Shown in pieces: positions 20,920 to 32,575 of a DNA stretch of 64,000 nucleotides. Source of the stretch: Phymorhynchus buccinoides (taxonomy: Eukaryota > Mollusca > Gastropoda > Neogastropoda > Raphitomidae); contig CM065695.1 in NCBI GenBank assembly GCA_017654935.2, forward strand, positions 24,632,554 to 24,696,553, written 5' to 3'. Numbering within the stretch: the first letter of the stretch is position 1; the number at the start of each line of letters is the position of its first letter. The notes beneath the pieces are model-generated. The model made no database searches and was not told where the DNA came from. It saw only the letters and a list, made by a program, of their open reading frames with translations. The translations under genes were made by a program, and so were the position numbers.

Positions 20920-21060
20920 TTGTGACGACGCGTTTTGAAATAACAACGCGTTTTGAAATAATTATTTCAAAACGCGTTGGTGTGTGTCGACACATTTTGA
21001 AATAAAACCGCGATTTGAAATAAATTTCTCTTTCTGACTCTTTTGTATGTCTATCTGTCA
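20920..21060. repeat. 36-bp perfect palindrome and ACGCGTTTTGAAATAA units, block 1
   Basis: ACGCGTTTTGAAATAA occurs directly and inverted. At 20944-20979 two copies meet head to head in a perfect 36-bp palindrome centred on AATAATTATT. A second palindrome, TGTGTCGACACA, follows, then TTTTGAAATAA and CGATTTGAAATAA variants. Confidence 0.9.
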
Positions 21061-21099
21061 ATCTCTCTCTCTGTCTCTCTCTGTGCCTCAAAAATTAAA

Positions 21100-21530
21100 C
21101 CATTTTTGATGCGGTTGACCAGTGGTCAATGTTACTGACCAGTGGTCATTTTGGTCTATTTTGAATGTTTGACTGCAAATTAGTGTATTAGGAGTTCAGA
21201 ACATTTTTTGATGTGGTTGAACAGTGGTCAGTGTCATTGACCAGTGGTCATTTTGGCCTACTTTCACTGTTTGATTGCAAATTAGTGTATTAGGAGTTCA
21301 AATTAACCATTCTTGATGTGGTTGACCAGTGGCCAGTCTCACTGACCAGTGGTCATTTTGGCCAATTTTCACTGTTTGACTGCAAATTATTGTATTAGGA
21401 GTTCAAATGAATTTTTTTTTATGTGGTTGACCAGTGGTCAGTGTTACTGACCAGTGGTCATTTTGGCCTATTTTGACTGTTTGACTGCAAATTAGTGTAT
21501 TAAGAGTTCAGATGAACAAGGTTTGATGTG
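21100..21530. repeat. ~104-bp tandem repeat, 4 copies, paired TGACCAGTGGTCA
   Basis: Copies start near 21100, 21203, 21309 and 21413. Each carries two TGACCAGTGGTCA-like words (inverted TGACCA halves around one base) about 20 bp apart, followed by TTTGACTGCAAATTAGTGTA. Substitutions are scattered. Confidence 0.9.
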
Positions 21531-22090
21531 CCCACTGGACAAAACACCACCCATGAAGGACAAAAACGCACTGGACAAAAAACTACCCACGCAGGACAAA
21601 AGCCCACTGGACAAACAACGCGTTTTGAAATAATTATTTCAAAACGTGTTGAGTTTATTTCAAAATGCGTTGGTGTGTGTCGACACGTTTTGAAATAAAT
21701 CCGCGATTTGAAATAAATTCACCGAAGTCTTTGTGTAGACCCATTCAGGACAAAAAACCAATGGACAAAACACTACCCATGCAGGACAAAAGCCCACTGG
21801 ACAAAACACCACCCATGCAGGACAAAAACCCACTGGACAAAACACTATACCCACGCAGGACAAAAAAGCCCGCTGGACAAACAACGCGTTTTGAAATAAT
21901 TATTTCAAAACGCATTGAGTTTATTTCAAAACGCGTTGGTGTGTGTCGACACGCTTTGAAAACCCACTGGACAAAACACTACTCATGCAGGACAAAAGCC
22001 CACCAGACAAAACACCACCCATAAAGGACAAAAGCCCACTGGGCAGAATCTCACCCATGTAGGACAAAAACCCACCGGACAGAATACGCG
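21530..22090. repeat. 36-bp tandem repeats interleaved with 36-bp palindromes
   Basis: A unit of about 36 bp, with CCCACTGGACAAAACACCAC and CAGGACAAAA, forms three blocks (21530-21615, 21742-21880, 21962-22088). Between them sit palindrome copies at 21616-21651 and 21882-21917, each with one mismatch relative to the perfect one at 20944-20979, together with the associated TGTGTCGACAC motif. The block-palindrome-block alternation forms a higher-order repeat. Confidence 0.9.
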
Positions 22091-22205
22091 TTATGAGTGT
22101 AAGTGTTCCACGCCTGACAGGCAGCATGGTCACGAGCTCTGATATGTTTTCACTGTAGTGTTGTACCTAGATCGTTTATTGTTGTGAAAAGTGTACAAAT
22201 GTAGC

Positions 22206-25200
22206 ATGATGGAGTGGTGCGTGTATTGGTGCTTGTTTTGTGCAGTTCGTCCGCCTGATTCGCTAGTTATTTGGACTGCTTTTTTGTTTCAACTGTCCAA
22301 CTCTCATGCTAACCAAGAAACGTCATTCCCCCTATACCAGCCTGCTTGCCAACATGTGGAACCCATTTCTTCCATCCCCCATCCTCCTCACTCATCCTCT
22401 CCCCCATTCTTGTACAGGCCTCTCCCTCCACTTGTTGCCTCTACTCCATTCAGTCAAACCGCCCATCACCACTCCCCCACCGCGCCTCTTTCTCGAATCT
22501 CCTACAGTCGAGAACAACTGCTGTCTGTTGCCCCAGCACCACTGGACCCCTCTGTAATAGAGGCCATCAAAGGAGTGGGAATTGGATACCATCTTCCTCG
22601 GGTCCGGAAACACCGTGGTGGCCGGCGGAAACAGAGAAAGATCAGCACAGTGTGTGGTAACAGACCTGATTCGGCCACCACTAAGCTGCCAACGCCTGAC
22701 ATCAACCAACACTGGGTCGGTCGACACGCCTTGCCTGTCTACCCCTTACCTCCCTCTCACTGCCATCCTGTGGAACAATCCCTGAACTGTACAAATACTA
22801 GCTGTACAACCAAGCGTTCCCCTGACAACCTGATACGTATTCTAAGTAGCAATGGGCCCTCCAGTACAACACAACGTAACGATTCCAACAGTCTACAACT
22901 GTCCCTCTTTAACGCAAGATCTGTTAGCGACCCACTGAAACGAGCAGAGATCCACTCTTTCATTACGGACAATGACTGTGATGTTTTCGTAATAACAGAA
23001 TCCTGGCTTCAAAAACAAGGCGATGAAGCAAAGTGTGCTGACCTGACACCATCTGGCTACACACTCTCTTCTTTCCCCCGCCCTTCACGCGGTGGGGGAA
23101 TTGCGCTCATCTCTAAGAACTCTCTGGCCAAGCATCTTTCTACCTCCACTGCCTTTCCCTTCCAACACCCCAGCTTTGAAGCAGTTCGCGTTACCCTGGC
23201 AACGTCGTCTTCTCCTGTCCACTTCATCTGCGTATACCGACCTCCACCAAGCCGCAAAAATAAACTGACAGACGCTATGTTTCTCAGTGAATTCCCTGAC
23301 CTTTTAGAGTACTGTAATAACCTTTCTGGAAAGTGTATTATATTAGGAGACATTAATGTTCATTTTGATACTCAGCATAACCCTGTAACTACTAAGACGA
23401 TTAATGCTTTGGATATGTTTCACTTTAGTCAATCTATTTCCGAGCCAACTCATGAACATGGCCACATTCTGGACTGGGTAATTTATAGACCCAATGATGA
23501 TTTGCTACGCTCTACTCATGTCACTCAATCTCTTGCTTCTGACCATTTCTGTATTGTTTGTGAACTATGTTTGTCTGTCCCGTCTGACACCCCATCGTGC
23601 AGACAGTCTCGTAATGTACGCGGCATGGATAGATCAGCATTTCAAGCAGAGTTGCGCGTGACTATCTGCCCTGAATCATGCCCCACGGTCAACAACCTTA
23701 ACAGCGCTCTCACTCGCGTTATCGACACACACGCGCCGTTACGTCACCGCCAAGAGCATGCCGATAGACTGGAGCCGTGGTACCCTTTAGTTAGCACTGA
23801 ACTGAACTCGGCGAAGTCAAAAAAGCGTGTAGCTGAAAGAGCATGGCTTAAGACCCCCCTTACCGTTACGAAACAAATCTTCACCGCTGCGAAACGAAAA
23901 ATAGCGAACATAGTGTTGACAGCAAGATCCTCCTTTTACACTGACCAAATAAACAATGCAGTGACCTCTAGTCGGCTGTTTCCTATCTGCAGCAAACTAC
24001 TCGGGCGTGAAAAAAGCACCCCTCTCCTTACCACCCACCCTGTCAGTGACCTTCCTGATGTCTTTAACGACTACTTTGTTCAGAAAATCCAGCTGATCAG
24101 AAACGAACTTGATCAGGCTTCTTCTACACCTAGGCCTACCACCCTGTTAAACCAAATAGGAACAACATCCACGTTCTTGGAATTTCAGCCAGTTACTGCC
24201 TTTGAATTGAAGAAGATCATTCTAAAAGCTAAACCCACTTCCTGTCCTCTTGACCCTATGCCGACGCCACTTTTCATAGAGTATCTTGATGAACTACTCC
24301 CTACTCTCACCCATATTGTCAACAACTCTCTAACATCTGGCTCCTTTCCATCTGTGTTCAAAACTGCCATTGTCAAACCACTTCTAAAGAAATCATCCCT
24401 TGACCCAAACACTCTCAAGAACTATAGGCCTATATCCAACCTCTCTTTCATATCAAAAATCATTGAGAAATTAGTTCTTCATCAACTCCTAGGCTATCTC
24501 AATGAACATCAACTCATCAGTTGTTCACAATCAGCGTACAGGCCATTTCACAGCACTGAAACGGCACTGTTGAAAGTAACTAATGACATTCTCTTAGCTC
24601 TTGACTCTGGTGACGCATCTATATTAACTCTTTTGGATCTTTCAGCTGCTTTTGATACTATTGACCACCATATACTCCTTAAGAGGCTTCAAATCACCTA
24701 TGGAATATCAAGCACTGCTCTGTCATGGTTCTCGTCTTACCTTTCTGGTCGAACTCAGTCTGTCTCCATCAATGACTCATCTTCTGCAATGGTTGGCCTC
24801 ACATGTGGGGTTCCTCAAGGCTCAGTACTTGGACCAGTCCTCTTCATCATGTACACTAAACCCCTGTCCGAGTTGATCACTTCTCATTCAGTTGATTATC
24901 AGTCTTTTGCTGATGATACACAACTCCACAAGCCTGTATCCCCATCTACCATTCTTCCTTCTATATCTTCACTTGAATTCTGCATTCGCAACATCAAATC
25001 ATGGATGCTACAAAACAAACTGAAGCTGAATGACGACAAAACGGAGGCCTTGTTCATCCACTCTCCATCTAGAAAACTTTCGTACCCAAAGCCTGATTCC
25101 ATCTCTGTCTGTGACACTCAAATACCTTTTTCTCCTTCTGCTAGAAATCTTGGCTTCCACATCTCTCAAGATATGAGTGTTGACTCACAAGTTCAAACTA

Positions 25201-25464
25201 TCTGTCGGTCAGCATACTGTGAGCTGCGTCGCATTGGTACGATTCGCCATCTCCTGTCTATAGATACTACTAAAATACTAGTCTGCGCTTTTGTTCTTTC
25301 TAAACTAGATTATTGTAATTCACTCTTGTATGGCTGCCCCCAACACCTCATTGACAAGCTTCAAAAAGTCCAGAACTCTGCTGCCAGACTTGTCCTCAAG
25401 GTCTCTAAGTATCATCATGTTCAACCACTCCTGATATCCCTTCATTGGCTTTCCATCAAAGCAC
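22206..25464 (+). CDS. L2/CR1-like LINE endonuclease-reverse transcriptase, C-terminus in gap
   Basis: One uninterrupted frame of more than 1080 codons enters the N gap. ATG at 22206 is the first in frame; an earlier non-ATG extension is possible. An N-terminal ~220-residue Pro/Ser-rich region is followed by an APE-type endonuclease: SLFNARSV near 22905, ITESWL, GDINVHF near 23345 and SDHF near 23536. The reverse transcriptase follows: LKNYRPISNLSFISK, SAYRPFHSTETALLKV, LDLSAAFDTIDHHIL, GVPQGSVLGPVLF near 24805 and the catalytic FADDTQL near 24905. The C-terminal LDYCNSLLYG and QNSAARLVLK blocks precede the gap. The frame has no stop or frameshift, so this copy is young or recently active. 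It carries out target-primed reverse transcription of its own RNA. Satellite repeats lie immediately upstream, so its 5' boundary is unclear. Confidence 0.92.
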
Positions 25465-25964
25465 NNNNNNNNNNNNNNNNNNNNNNNNNNNNNNNNNNNN
25501 NNNNNNNNNNNNNNNNNNNNNNNNNNNNNNNNNNNNNNNNNNNNNNNNNNNNNNNNNNNNNNNNNNNNNNNNNNNNNNNNNNNNNNNNNNNNNNNNNNNN
25601 NNNNNNNNNNNNNNNNNNNNNNNNNNNNNNNNNNNNNNNNNNNNNNNNNNNNNNNNNNNNNNNNNNNNNNNNNNNNNNNNNNNNNNNNNNNNNNNNNNNN
25701 NNNNNNNNNNNNNNNNNNNNNNNNNNNNNNNNNNNNNNNNNNNNNNNNNNNNNNNNNNNNNNNNNNNNNNNNNNNNNNNNNNNNNNNNNNNNNNNNNNNN
25801 NNNNNNNNNNNNNNNNNNNNNNNNNNNNNNNNNNNNNNNNNNNNNNNNNNNNNNNNNNNNNNNNNNNNNNNNNNNNNNNNNNNNNNNNNNNNNNNNNNNN
25901 NNNNNNNNNNNNNNNNNNNNNNNNNNNNNNNNNNNNNNNNNNNNNNNNNNNNNNNNNNNNNNNN
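25465..25964. other. assembly gap (500 N)
   Basis: Exactly 500 N, the conventional placeholder length, so the true distance is unknown. It hides the last ~100-200 codons and 3' end of the preceding LINE. Confidence 0.99.
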
Positions 25965-26100
25965 AGGCAAGAAAGGAAGAGAGTTCCACGGAGCTGGGGC
26001 AAATGTGAGGGTGGTGGAGAAGCCAGGCACTAAAACGCCTCGATGTTTAGCCGCAGGCAGAATCCAGCATGACCCCAACCACAGCTGGAGAGAGGGTGCA
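25965..26100 (-). pseudogene. Opposite-strand LINE C-terminal scrap
   Basis: On the minus strand this reads STTLTFAPAPWNSLPFLP, resembling the FxxAAPxLWNSLP block of LINE C-termini. Its orientation is opposite to the LINE on the other side of the gap, so it is not that element's continuation. Confidence 0.45.
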
Positions 26101-26869
26101 GCGAGGACAAGCCTGTTGGGTAGTTTGGTGACGGCTGGTTATGCATAATAATGTCAATTATGCATAATTTGGAGTCAATTTTATTTGATTTGTTCATTTA
26201 AAGGAAGTAAATGATATGCATTTTACAGGATATTTCAATTGTAAATGTATATAGATTTGGTAAAGGTCAGATGTGCCCCCCCCCCCCCTACATTTCTCGG
26301 TTAATGTATTTTTCCATTTTTGCCTTCCTTAACCCATACATAAAGCTGTATTTTATGAACCTTTTTAGCAATAACCTTTTTGGAATATAACCCTAGCCCT
26401 ACCTACAAGACGGAAAAAACGCAATAAAGACCTTGCCATAAGGGTTTAGTCAAATGTATTGTGGTGGGCTAAAAAATGATCCCATGCACAACAAAGTCTA
26501 GGCTAGAGATCACGTCTTCATAATGAAGGGAATACGTACCTGACATTTAGCCCATTCATTTCAGTCTTGAAAAAATATACGGAAATCCAGTGTTCTCTAC
26601 TTCGACGTAAGAATCCAGATCATAATCGATCGGCGATGCTTAGGAGCCAGGCCTGTGGACGTGCGTGACTCGCCGGGCTTGAAGAGAGACGGGGTATATT
26701 CGCCTAAGACAAAAGTCTCAGGTCAGTCAGGTAGATCTCAGGGCAGCCAGGCTCACGCCTCTGATGTGCCCGATCTTTTGATTGTTTGTTATTGTGGCTT
26801 TGTTCATTAATCAGTGCACCGCGTGGCGCTTTTTGAACTATCATTGGCGTCTTAATCATAATTGTATTG
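26101..26869. other. no gene seen
   Basis: AT-rich sequence with ATGCATAAT/ATTATGCAT inverted words near 26140-26170 and a C run at 26277-26289. Nothing further is supported. Confidence 0.5.
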
Positions 26870-28250
26870 AAACATTAATTTGGGGTCACTATCTAGGAGG
26901 TTTTTGAAATGGTTAATGGTGGAAGCAAGTTTAGTTTGTGCAGGGAGATTGTTCCAAGTGCTGGGTGACCTATTAGAAAAGAAAGTTTTTTCTCATATTA
27001 GTTCTACTGTATTGAGGTTAGTATTTTTAGATCACTGTTACGGGTTCTATAATCGTAGACATTGAAACAAATGCGTGTTAGTCTGTCAAGGGTTATTCAA
27101 AATTTTATATTACAGTTATCAAATCTCCCCTTACTCTTCTAAATTTCATGGATGGTAAAACTTAACTATGGACAAGTCTGTCCCCATATTCCAATTTTGT
27201 ATGATTTCTATAATGTGGTTGCTCGCCTTTGTACTCTTTCAATTTGTGTAGATGGTCTTTTAAGAAAAGGGTTCCAAATAGATTTCCATACTCAAGATGA
27301 GGTCTTACTAAACTTTTTTTTATAGGTTCAAAAAAAAAACTTCTGCATTTAATTCCATAAACAACTTCTTCTAATTAAACACAATATTTCTATTGGCGCT
27401 TGTTTTACTGCTGTTGTAATGTGTTATCAAATTGAGTTTAAAAATCAAATATGACTCATAAGTCTTTTTCATCTGAACAGGTTTCCAAAACATATTTAGC
27501 TGAACCATGGGAAATTTCATAAGTTTCATTATGATTGTCATAGCCCACATGCATGACTTTGCACTTTCCTGCATTAAAATAGAGATTCCACTTTTCTGAC
27601 AATTCTATAAGTTTATCTATGTCATTTTGTATTATGTTTGAATGTTTAGAACAGTTGTAAAGTTTGGTATCATCTGCAAATATGTTACAGACACTTTGTT
27701 TTTCCTCTGGAAAATCATTAATTAAAAATATTGTAAACAGTATTGGCCCCAGGATACTACCCTGGGGAATGCCACTTAAAACGTCAATATTAGATGATAG
27801 TTTTGCACCCCAACCCGCACCTTTTGTGATCTGCCTTTTAGGACATTTCTTACCCACAGTAGTATGTTTCCAGTTATGCGTATGCCTGCAGTTTTAGGAG
27901 AAGTCTCTCGATCGTGCGGCACAGAATCAAAGGCCGTCCTAAAATATAAGTAGACAATATCGAAAGCCTCTTTGTGTTCAACAGTTTAGTTAAATCGTCC
28001 ATCACATCTAATAGCTGGTCATACAAGAACGCCCTGCCTGAATCCATGTGGGCGTCTGTATACAGATCAAAAGCAGTCATGTGTTTCACAATTGCGTCCG
28101 AAAAAACTGACATAAAAACTGTTCTAAAGTTTACATGTTATACATGTGAGGCCACAGGCCTGATAATCAAGGATCTGTTCTTGTTCATTTTTATAAATGG
28201 CTCTAACCTCTGCCGTTTCCAACCATGGGAGTGCCCCTGACTCCAAACTT
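26870..28250 (-). pseudogene. Decayed non-LTR reverse transcriptase
   Basis: On the minus strand, fragments of a LINE polymerase lie in order but in different frames. These are LLDVMDDLTKLLNTKR and LLLKLQAY (28113-27880), SGIPQGSILGPILF near 27767 and the catalytic NIFADDTKLYN near 27670. After them come KWNLYFNAGKCKVMHVGYDN and a C-terminal STWNNLPAQTKLASTINHF near 26900-26965. Stops and frameshifts separate them, and no endonuclease was recognised, so it is an old 5'-truncated copy. It is of the CR1/Jockey group broadly; the exact clade cannot be set by eye. Confidence 0.8.
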
Positions 28251-28948
28251 TTATGAACAAAATTGTTAAAGGAGTGCTAGTTCTGATGTAATCTTAGTCC
28301 TTGGCTGGGACCTTTACTGGCCCCGGGGATTGTTCACATCTAAGTGCTTAGTTTATTCTTTATAGCTTCTACTGTAATACAGTAACAGTATCTTATAGAA
28401 ATGCAGATGATGCGGAACAAGATTATTGCATGAACACTCAGTTTAAAAAAGTAAAGATCAGGAGAGGGGCCTTACGAATCCGCATCTTCATTTTCCTAGT
28501 AGTCTAGTAGATGGCCTGTAGTGTAGGCTTCTATTGTAAGGTTGTTGTTATTTGGGAAAATTGGCTTGTCCTCGAATCACAATGGCCGTCTGCCGGCCGC
28601 GCGTGCTATCTGCATGAGTAAATTATCCTTCTTCTTCTTCAAGTTGGGGATGTTTATCATGCCCCGCACTCAACGGTCTTCATTCAAACCATTAATACTA
28701 AATAATACTATTAGCGCACAGGATGCGTGCTATGTGAATTCGTGTCATCCATCCCACCGGCACACACGACCCCTGACATTGTACTGGAGGGGGGGGGGGG
28801 GGGGGGTAGTGTTTTTAGTCAGGGAGCTTCAGCACCTTCGAAACTTAAAACGTTGTTTTTGAAGATGACTCGTGCTACAGCATGACAGAAACCAAGCCAT
28901 CAGTAGGCCTACGTTGAAACTGAAAGCGTTCACCACAATTACTGGGAG
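28251..28948. other. no gene seen
   Basis: Unique sequence with a TTCTTCTTCTTC tract at 28630 (possible minus-strand retroelement tail) and a 17-G run near 28790-28806. Confidence 0.5.
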
Positions 28949-29265
28949 CTGCTGTGGCGCAGTTGGTAAGAGTCGCTGGTTCGTAATCCGTCAAGTTTGC
29001 GAGTGTGGATTCGAATCCAGCTGGGGTCGCAGTGGTGTGTTCTTGGGAAAACCACTTTACTCCCATTTTCATCAATCCACCCAGGTGTAAAATGGGTACC
29101 TAATGTCAAGTTGGGGAAAAAGTCCTTCGGATCAGACTTAAAACTGAGGTCCCGTGTGCAAACGCACACACAGATCTCTTGCGCACACGTTAGCAGCCAA
29201 TTCCCCTAATCTGTAATGTAGACATGGGGCAGGATAAGCATCCCCAATAGGAAGAAGAATAAGAG
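28949..29265 (+). mobile_element. tRNA-derived SINE, family B, full length
   Basis: The head carries an A-box-like TGGCGCAGTTGGTAAGAGTC and the B box GGATTCGAATCC. The body contains TTGGGAAAACCACTTTACTC and CCACCCAGGTGTAAAATGGG, a conserved SINE central domain. The 3' end reads GGAAGAAGAATAAG. Head, body and tail are all present, so this is a complete copy. Confidence 0.85.
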
Positions 29266-30044
29266 ATTGCTTCATGGCGGACTCGCATGTCTCGAGGGTT
29301 AGCTTGTGTGTGTGCGGGCGTGTGTGCATGCGCCCTATGTGTGTGAGAGAGAGGTCATTTGATTTTTTTATTCTGTTATGCTCGACATAATTCAGTTCCA
29401 CTACTAGTCTATTATTACTCACACACCCTACACAAATTTGTTATTTAATTATTTTAGCTTATACCACATCCTGAATTTGACACATAAAACTGAAACTCAG
29501 ACAGAGAGTGTGGAAACAATACTAACTAGGCCTACATCTTATAAGCCTACTGCTAGGCCTAAGGAAAAGTAGGCCTAACTATGGAGCATACATTCCTTTC
29601 CAACTTTCACACACACACTCACACAAACACTGCCTCACACCACATAGGCTAGGCCTAGCATTCGTCTGCCCATCCATCGACGTCTCGCGCACCTAAGTTC
29701 CTTGCTTGGCTTTCCTTTGCATCGCGTGGAAGAAAGTAAAGCGCGTGCGCACATGTCAGCATTATCGGGGGATTTCAAAGTACTTAGTTCTGATACAATG
29801 TATGAAATCAAAGGTGACGTATGACCTGTGAATAGAGGTCAAACGTCTGACGTAATCAACATAACCGCTATGAATTACTCCCCTGGGCATTAAACAGTTG
29901 TGTATGACTTTAATCTCGTCTAGTTCCCTCTACCACACCCTACCCCCCACAACCCTTTTTTAAAATCTCATAAACATTCATCTGCATAGCAAACAGTCTG
30001 TCTAAGAATACTCAAATTATCCCTAACTGTTTGTTTTGGGATCT
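29266..30044. other. no gene seen
   Basis: Contains several AGGCCTA words (29526-29660) and a CA-rich patch at 29600-29635. No exon or element could be identified. Confidence 0.5.
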
Positions 30045-30180
30045 CTCTTCTCCCCATAATATCTCATCAGTTCACTTTTTACAGTATCCTTGCTGAACTT
30101 ATTTGCTTTCTTTTTCATACTAACCCCTAAAGTGCAGCAGAATCTTCAACGTGATGAAGTTGGCTGCCTATGGTGAAGAA
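30045..30180 (+). mobile_element. LINE 3' end with GAAGAAG tail, copy 2
   Basis: Plus-strand counterpart of 19275-19425, with the same order of conserved words and a GGTGAAGAAGAAGA tail. The coding region is absent. Confidence 0.65.
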
Positions 30181-30269
30181 GAAGACAAGGAAAGATCAAC
30201 GACTCACTCTGTTTTTTAAGAGAGAACACAACCGATCCCGGGGATCGGGTCTTTTTTACTAGAAAATAT

Positions 30270-30455
30270 CTGCCTCCTTCAAAAATAATCCAAAATGGGG
30301 TCTTAAGCCAGTTAACTTAAGGGAGGGGTCTTGTATTTTTTTTATTACAAAGGAGGTAATTTTAATAGTTAGAAAGAAGGGCAATGTCTCAGAGAGGTAG
30401 GTTTTATGTGGGAGGGAGTCTTATAATGGGAAATGTTATAAAGGAGGTTCTATTG
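30270..30455. mobile_element. Miniature TIR element (Tc1/pogo-like), eroded copy
   Basis: It aligns with 41876-42054 across CAAAAAT(A/C)ATCCAAAATG, GGGAGGGGTCTT, GGTAATTTTAATA and AAAGAAGGGCAATGTCT. The right end is mutated (TTCTATTG for TTCCACTG) and the left inverted repeat is largely lost. Confidence 0.7.
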
Positions 30456-30596
30456 TACTTAATTGTACATTTGTTAATGGTTTAGGCTTTAATTATTAAA
30501 CAGTTTGTTTGGTTTTTAATAAGTAAAGTTTAACTCTACTAGAGTTTAAGTCTACTGTAGTGTTAAACATAAATTTCATCATATTTTTTTTTACAG

Positions 30597-30708
30597 TATG
30601 GGTGACTGGGGAGCTCTGACTGGAGGTGGGACATCAGTGCGACTGGGACTCTATGAGGCTTCAGGAGAGAGCTGTATGCTGTAGATCCAGCGATTCTCAT
30701 TTGGTTTG
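30597..30708 (+). other. putative exon with strong splice signals
   Basis: The segment lies between a TTTTTTTTTACAG acceptor (AG at 30595-30596) and a GTGAGT donor (30709-30714). The only open frame begins ATG at 30598 (MGDWGALTGGGTSVRL) and stops after 28 codons, so as a coding exon it would be terminal or broken. It may be a noncoding or pseudo-exon. No family is recognised. Confidence 0.3.
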
Positions 30709-31069
30709 GTGAGTGAGCACTAACATTTGCACGCACAGGGTTCTTTTAACTGAACATTCTGTGCTTGACTGGTAAACAAAAATGGGCCAAAATAATTGAA
30801 ACTGTCCGTTACCGGGATGGACAATATCAGGAAAGGGTGGGAGAGTGAGTTCACCAAAGCAACGTTAGGCCTAGCCTGCTCTACTTAGGCCTGGTTATTT
30901 TTTTTATTATTTTTGCTCTAAGTCCATTTTTGACCCTTACACCTTTTCCTCCAACCCCTACTCTATTATTTTAAAAGTAAAAGCGCATTGTGATGATAGC
31001 TTAAAGGGATGGGAGTATACCTAGGATGTGGTGTTAATTAGTGAGATGACCTTTGGCTCCCATGACCCA

Positions 31070-31142
31070 ATTCCTGTAGTGTTAAGGATAACACGCTGTC
31101 TGAATTTCAGACAGAGATCTAGGTTCAAATCCTGGTAGGAAT
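31070..31142 (+). tRNA. tRNA-like sequence, probably pseudogene
   Basis: Seventy-three bases fold as a cloverleaf. The acceptor ATTCCTG pairs with TAGGAAT, the D stem GTGT/ACAC has the loop TAAGGATA, the anticodon stem is CTGTC/GACAG, and the T stem CTAGG/CCTGG has the loop TTCAAAT. The B box GGTTCAAATCC fits the consensus, and a TTTTCTTTTT tract follows at about 31165. The anticodon loop is 9 nt (TGAATTTCA) instead of 7. A TTC (Glu) anticodon preceded by T and followed by A can be read, but the loop is abnormal, so function is doubtful. A SINE head is the alternative. Confidence 0.5.
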
Positions 31143-32575
31143 CATAAGAGCCTGGTTATCTCACTTTTCTTTTTACTCCCAATTCCATGCCTAACTTTCT
31201 CTGACATTCATATTCTTCACTGCCATTAAAAAGCATTTTAAGTTCCTCTTGTCTTTCCACTCTTTTGTTTCCCCACAAACATTACCTATGGTTAGTTGTT
31301 GTTGAAGGGGGGTGGGGGGTGGAGAGGGAGAATTTAAAAAAAAAATGCTGACTGCTGTTGAGATAGCCTCTCGCAGAGACTCTTTTTGTGCAATAAACAG
31401 AATCACTTATGTTATATTTTTCTTAGTATGCAGGATTTTATTGATGTCCTAATTTGAGCAAGTAATTGACATATCCTGTAGCATTCCAGTGCTTGCATTA
31501 ACAGTATATCTATTCTAACCAAACCAACATAATAATAAATAGTATGCGTAATTAACACTAACTGCATTAACATTATATATTCTAACCAATGCCAACATAA
31601 TAATAAATAGTAATAGTACTAATACAAATAGTATTCACCTTTACATAAAATTAAGACAGAATGTATGCATTACACTCTGATAGTCTGAACCTTGATTTAA
31701 ATTTTCTATTCACAAACTTTTATAGGGAACCATTGGAAATCTTCATTGTACTATTACTAAACTGATTGGAAAACACGAATTACTCTCATTGGATTTGCAT
31801 AGCTACATTTAATTAGTGACATTGACACTTCTACATTCTCTATAGTAATCAAAATTAGACGTGAGCCTTGAAGGCTTCGCCTCTTGTTTTATTTTGTTTT
31901 CGTTTAAGAAAACTTGAAGATGCTAAATGCTGTGTTGTTGTTTTTATGCATACCACTCGTGGCTCAAGAAAGTATTGGGGGTTTAAAAAAATTTATTTTG
32001 ATGTTTTGTATCATGAATTTTGTTAAGTTTCTTCACCCCTTTTTGCACTTCCAAAAGTTTTGTCCCCCCCACATTTTTAAGCAGTAAAAGAGAAATTGTC
32101 TGCATCAAAAGTGTGCATTAGTTTGCTCAAGTTTGTGCATAAGGTTCATAATGATTTGTATCTCTTCTTGGGAAGTTGGGTTCCTTTCCTGTGTAGGAAA
32201 CAAGCAAAAACAGGGAGCGTTTAGTAGTTTGGGGCTTCCTTTGTGTTCCCAGACCATGTAGCTTGAATGTTGGAAGCACAGTGTACTATTTGTGTCCAGT
32301 TTTCAATTTTTTTGTCTCCTTGCTGCCTTCAGCCAGCAACATTCCAATTTTTTGGAGGAGCCCAAAGGAGAATACAATTTAAAGGATATTTAAGAAAGAA
32401 AGGACCAATAAGGCAGAAGAATACTTGAGAAAAGAAAAAGGCAGTGTTTGTTTTTGTTTTTTTGCATCACGCACAGAAGTTCACATGCAGACAATATTTG
32501 ACATGTCTCCTCCCTAATAGGGGTTTGTGTACATTACATCCGGAAACTAATGTGCATATCTGCACATAAATTAAA
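31143..32575. other. no gene seen
   Basis: AT-rich unique sequence with repeated AACATAATAATAAATAGT words (31530-31640). No exon or element recognised. Confidence 0.5.

Noticed and set aside
25320..26078. ORFs spanning the first N gap, and likewise 56631-57512 at the second
   Set aside because: They consist mostly of X residues from N bases and have no evidential value.
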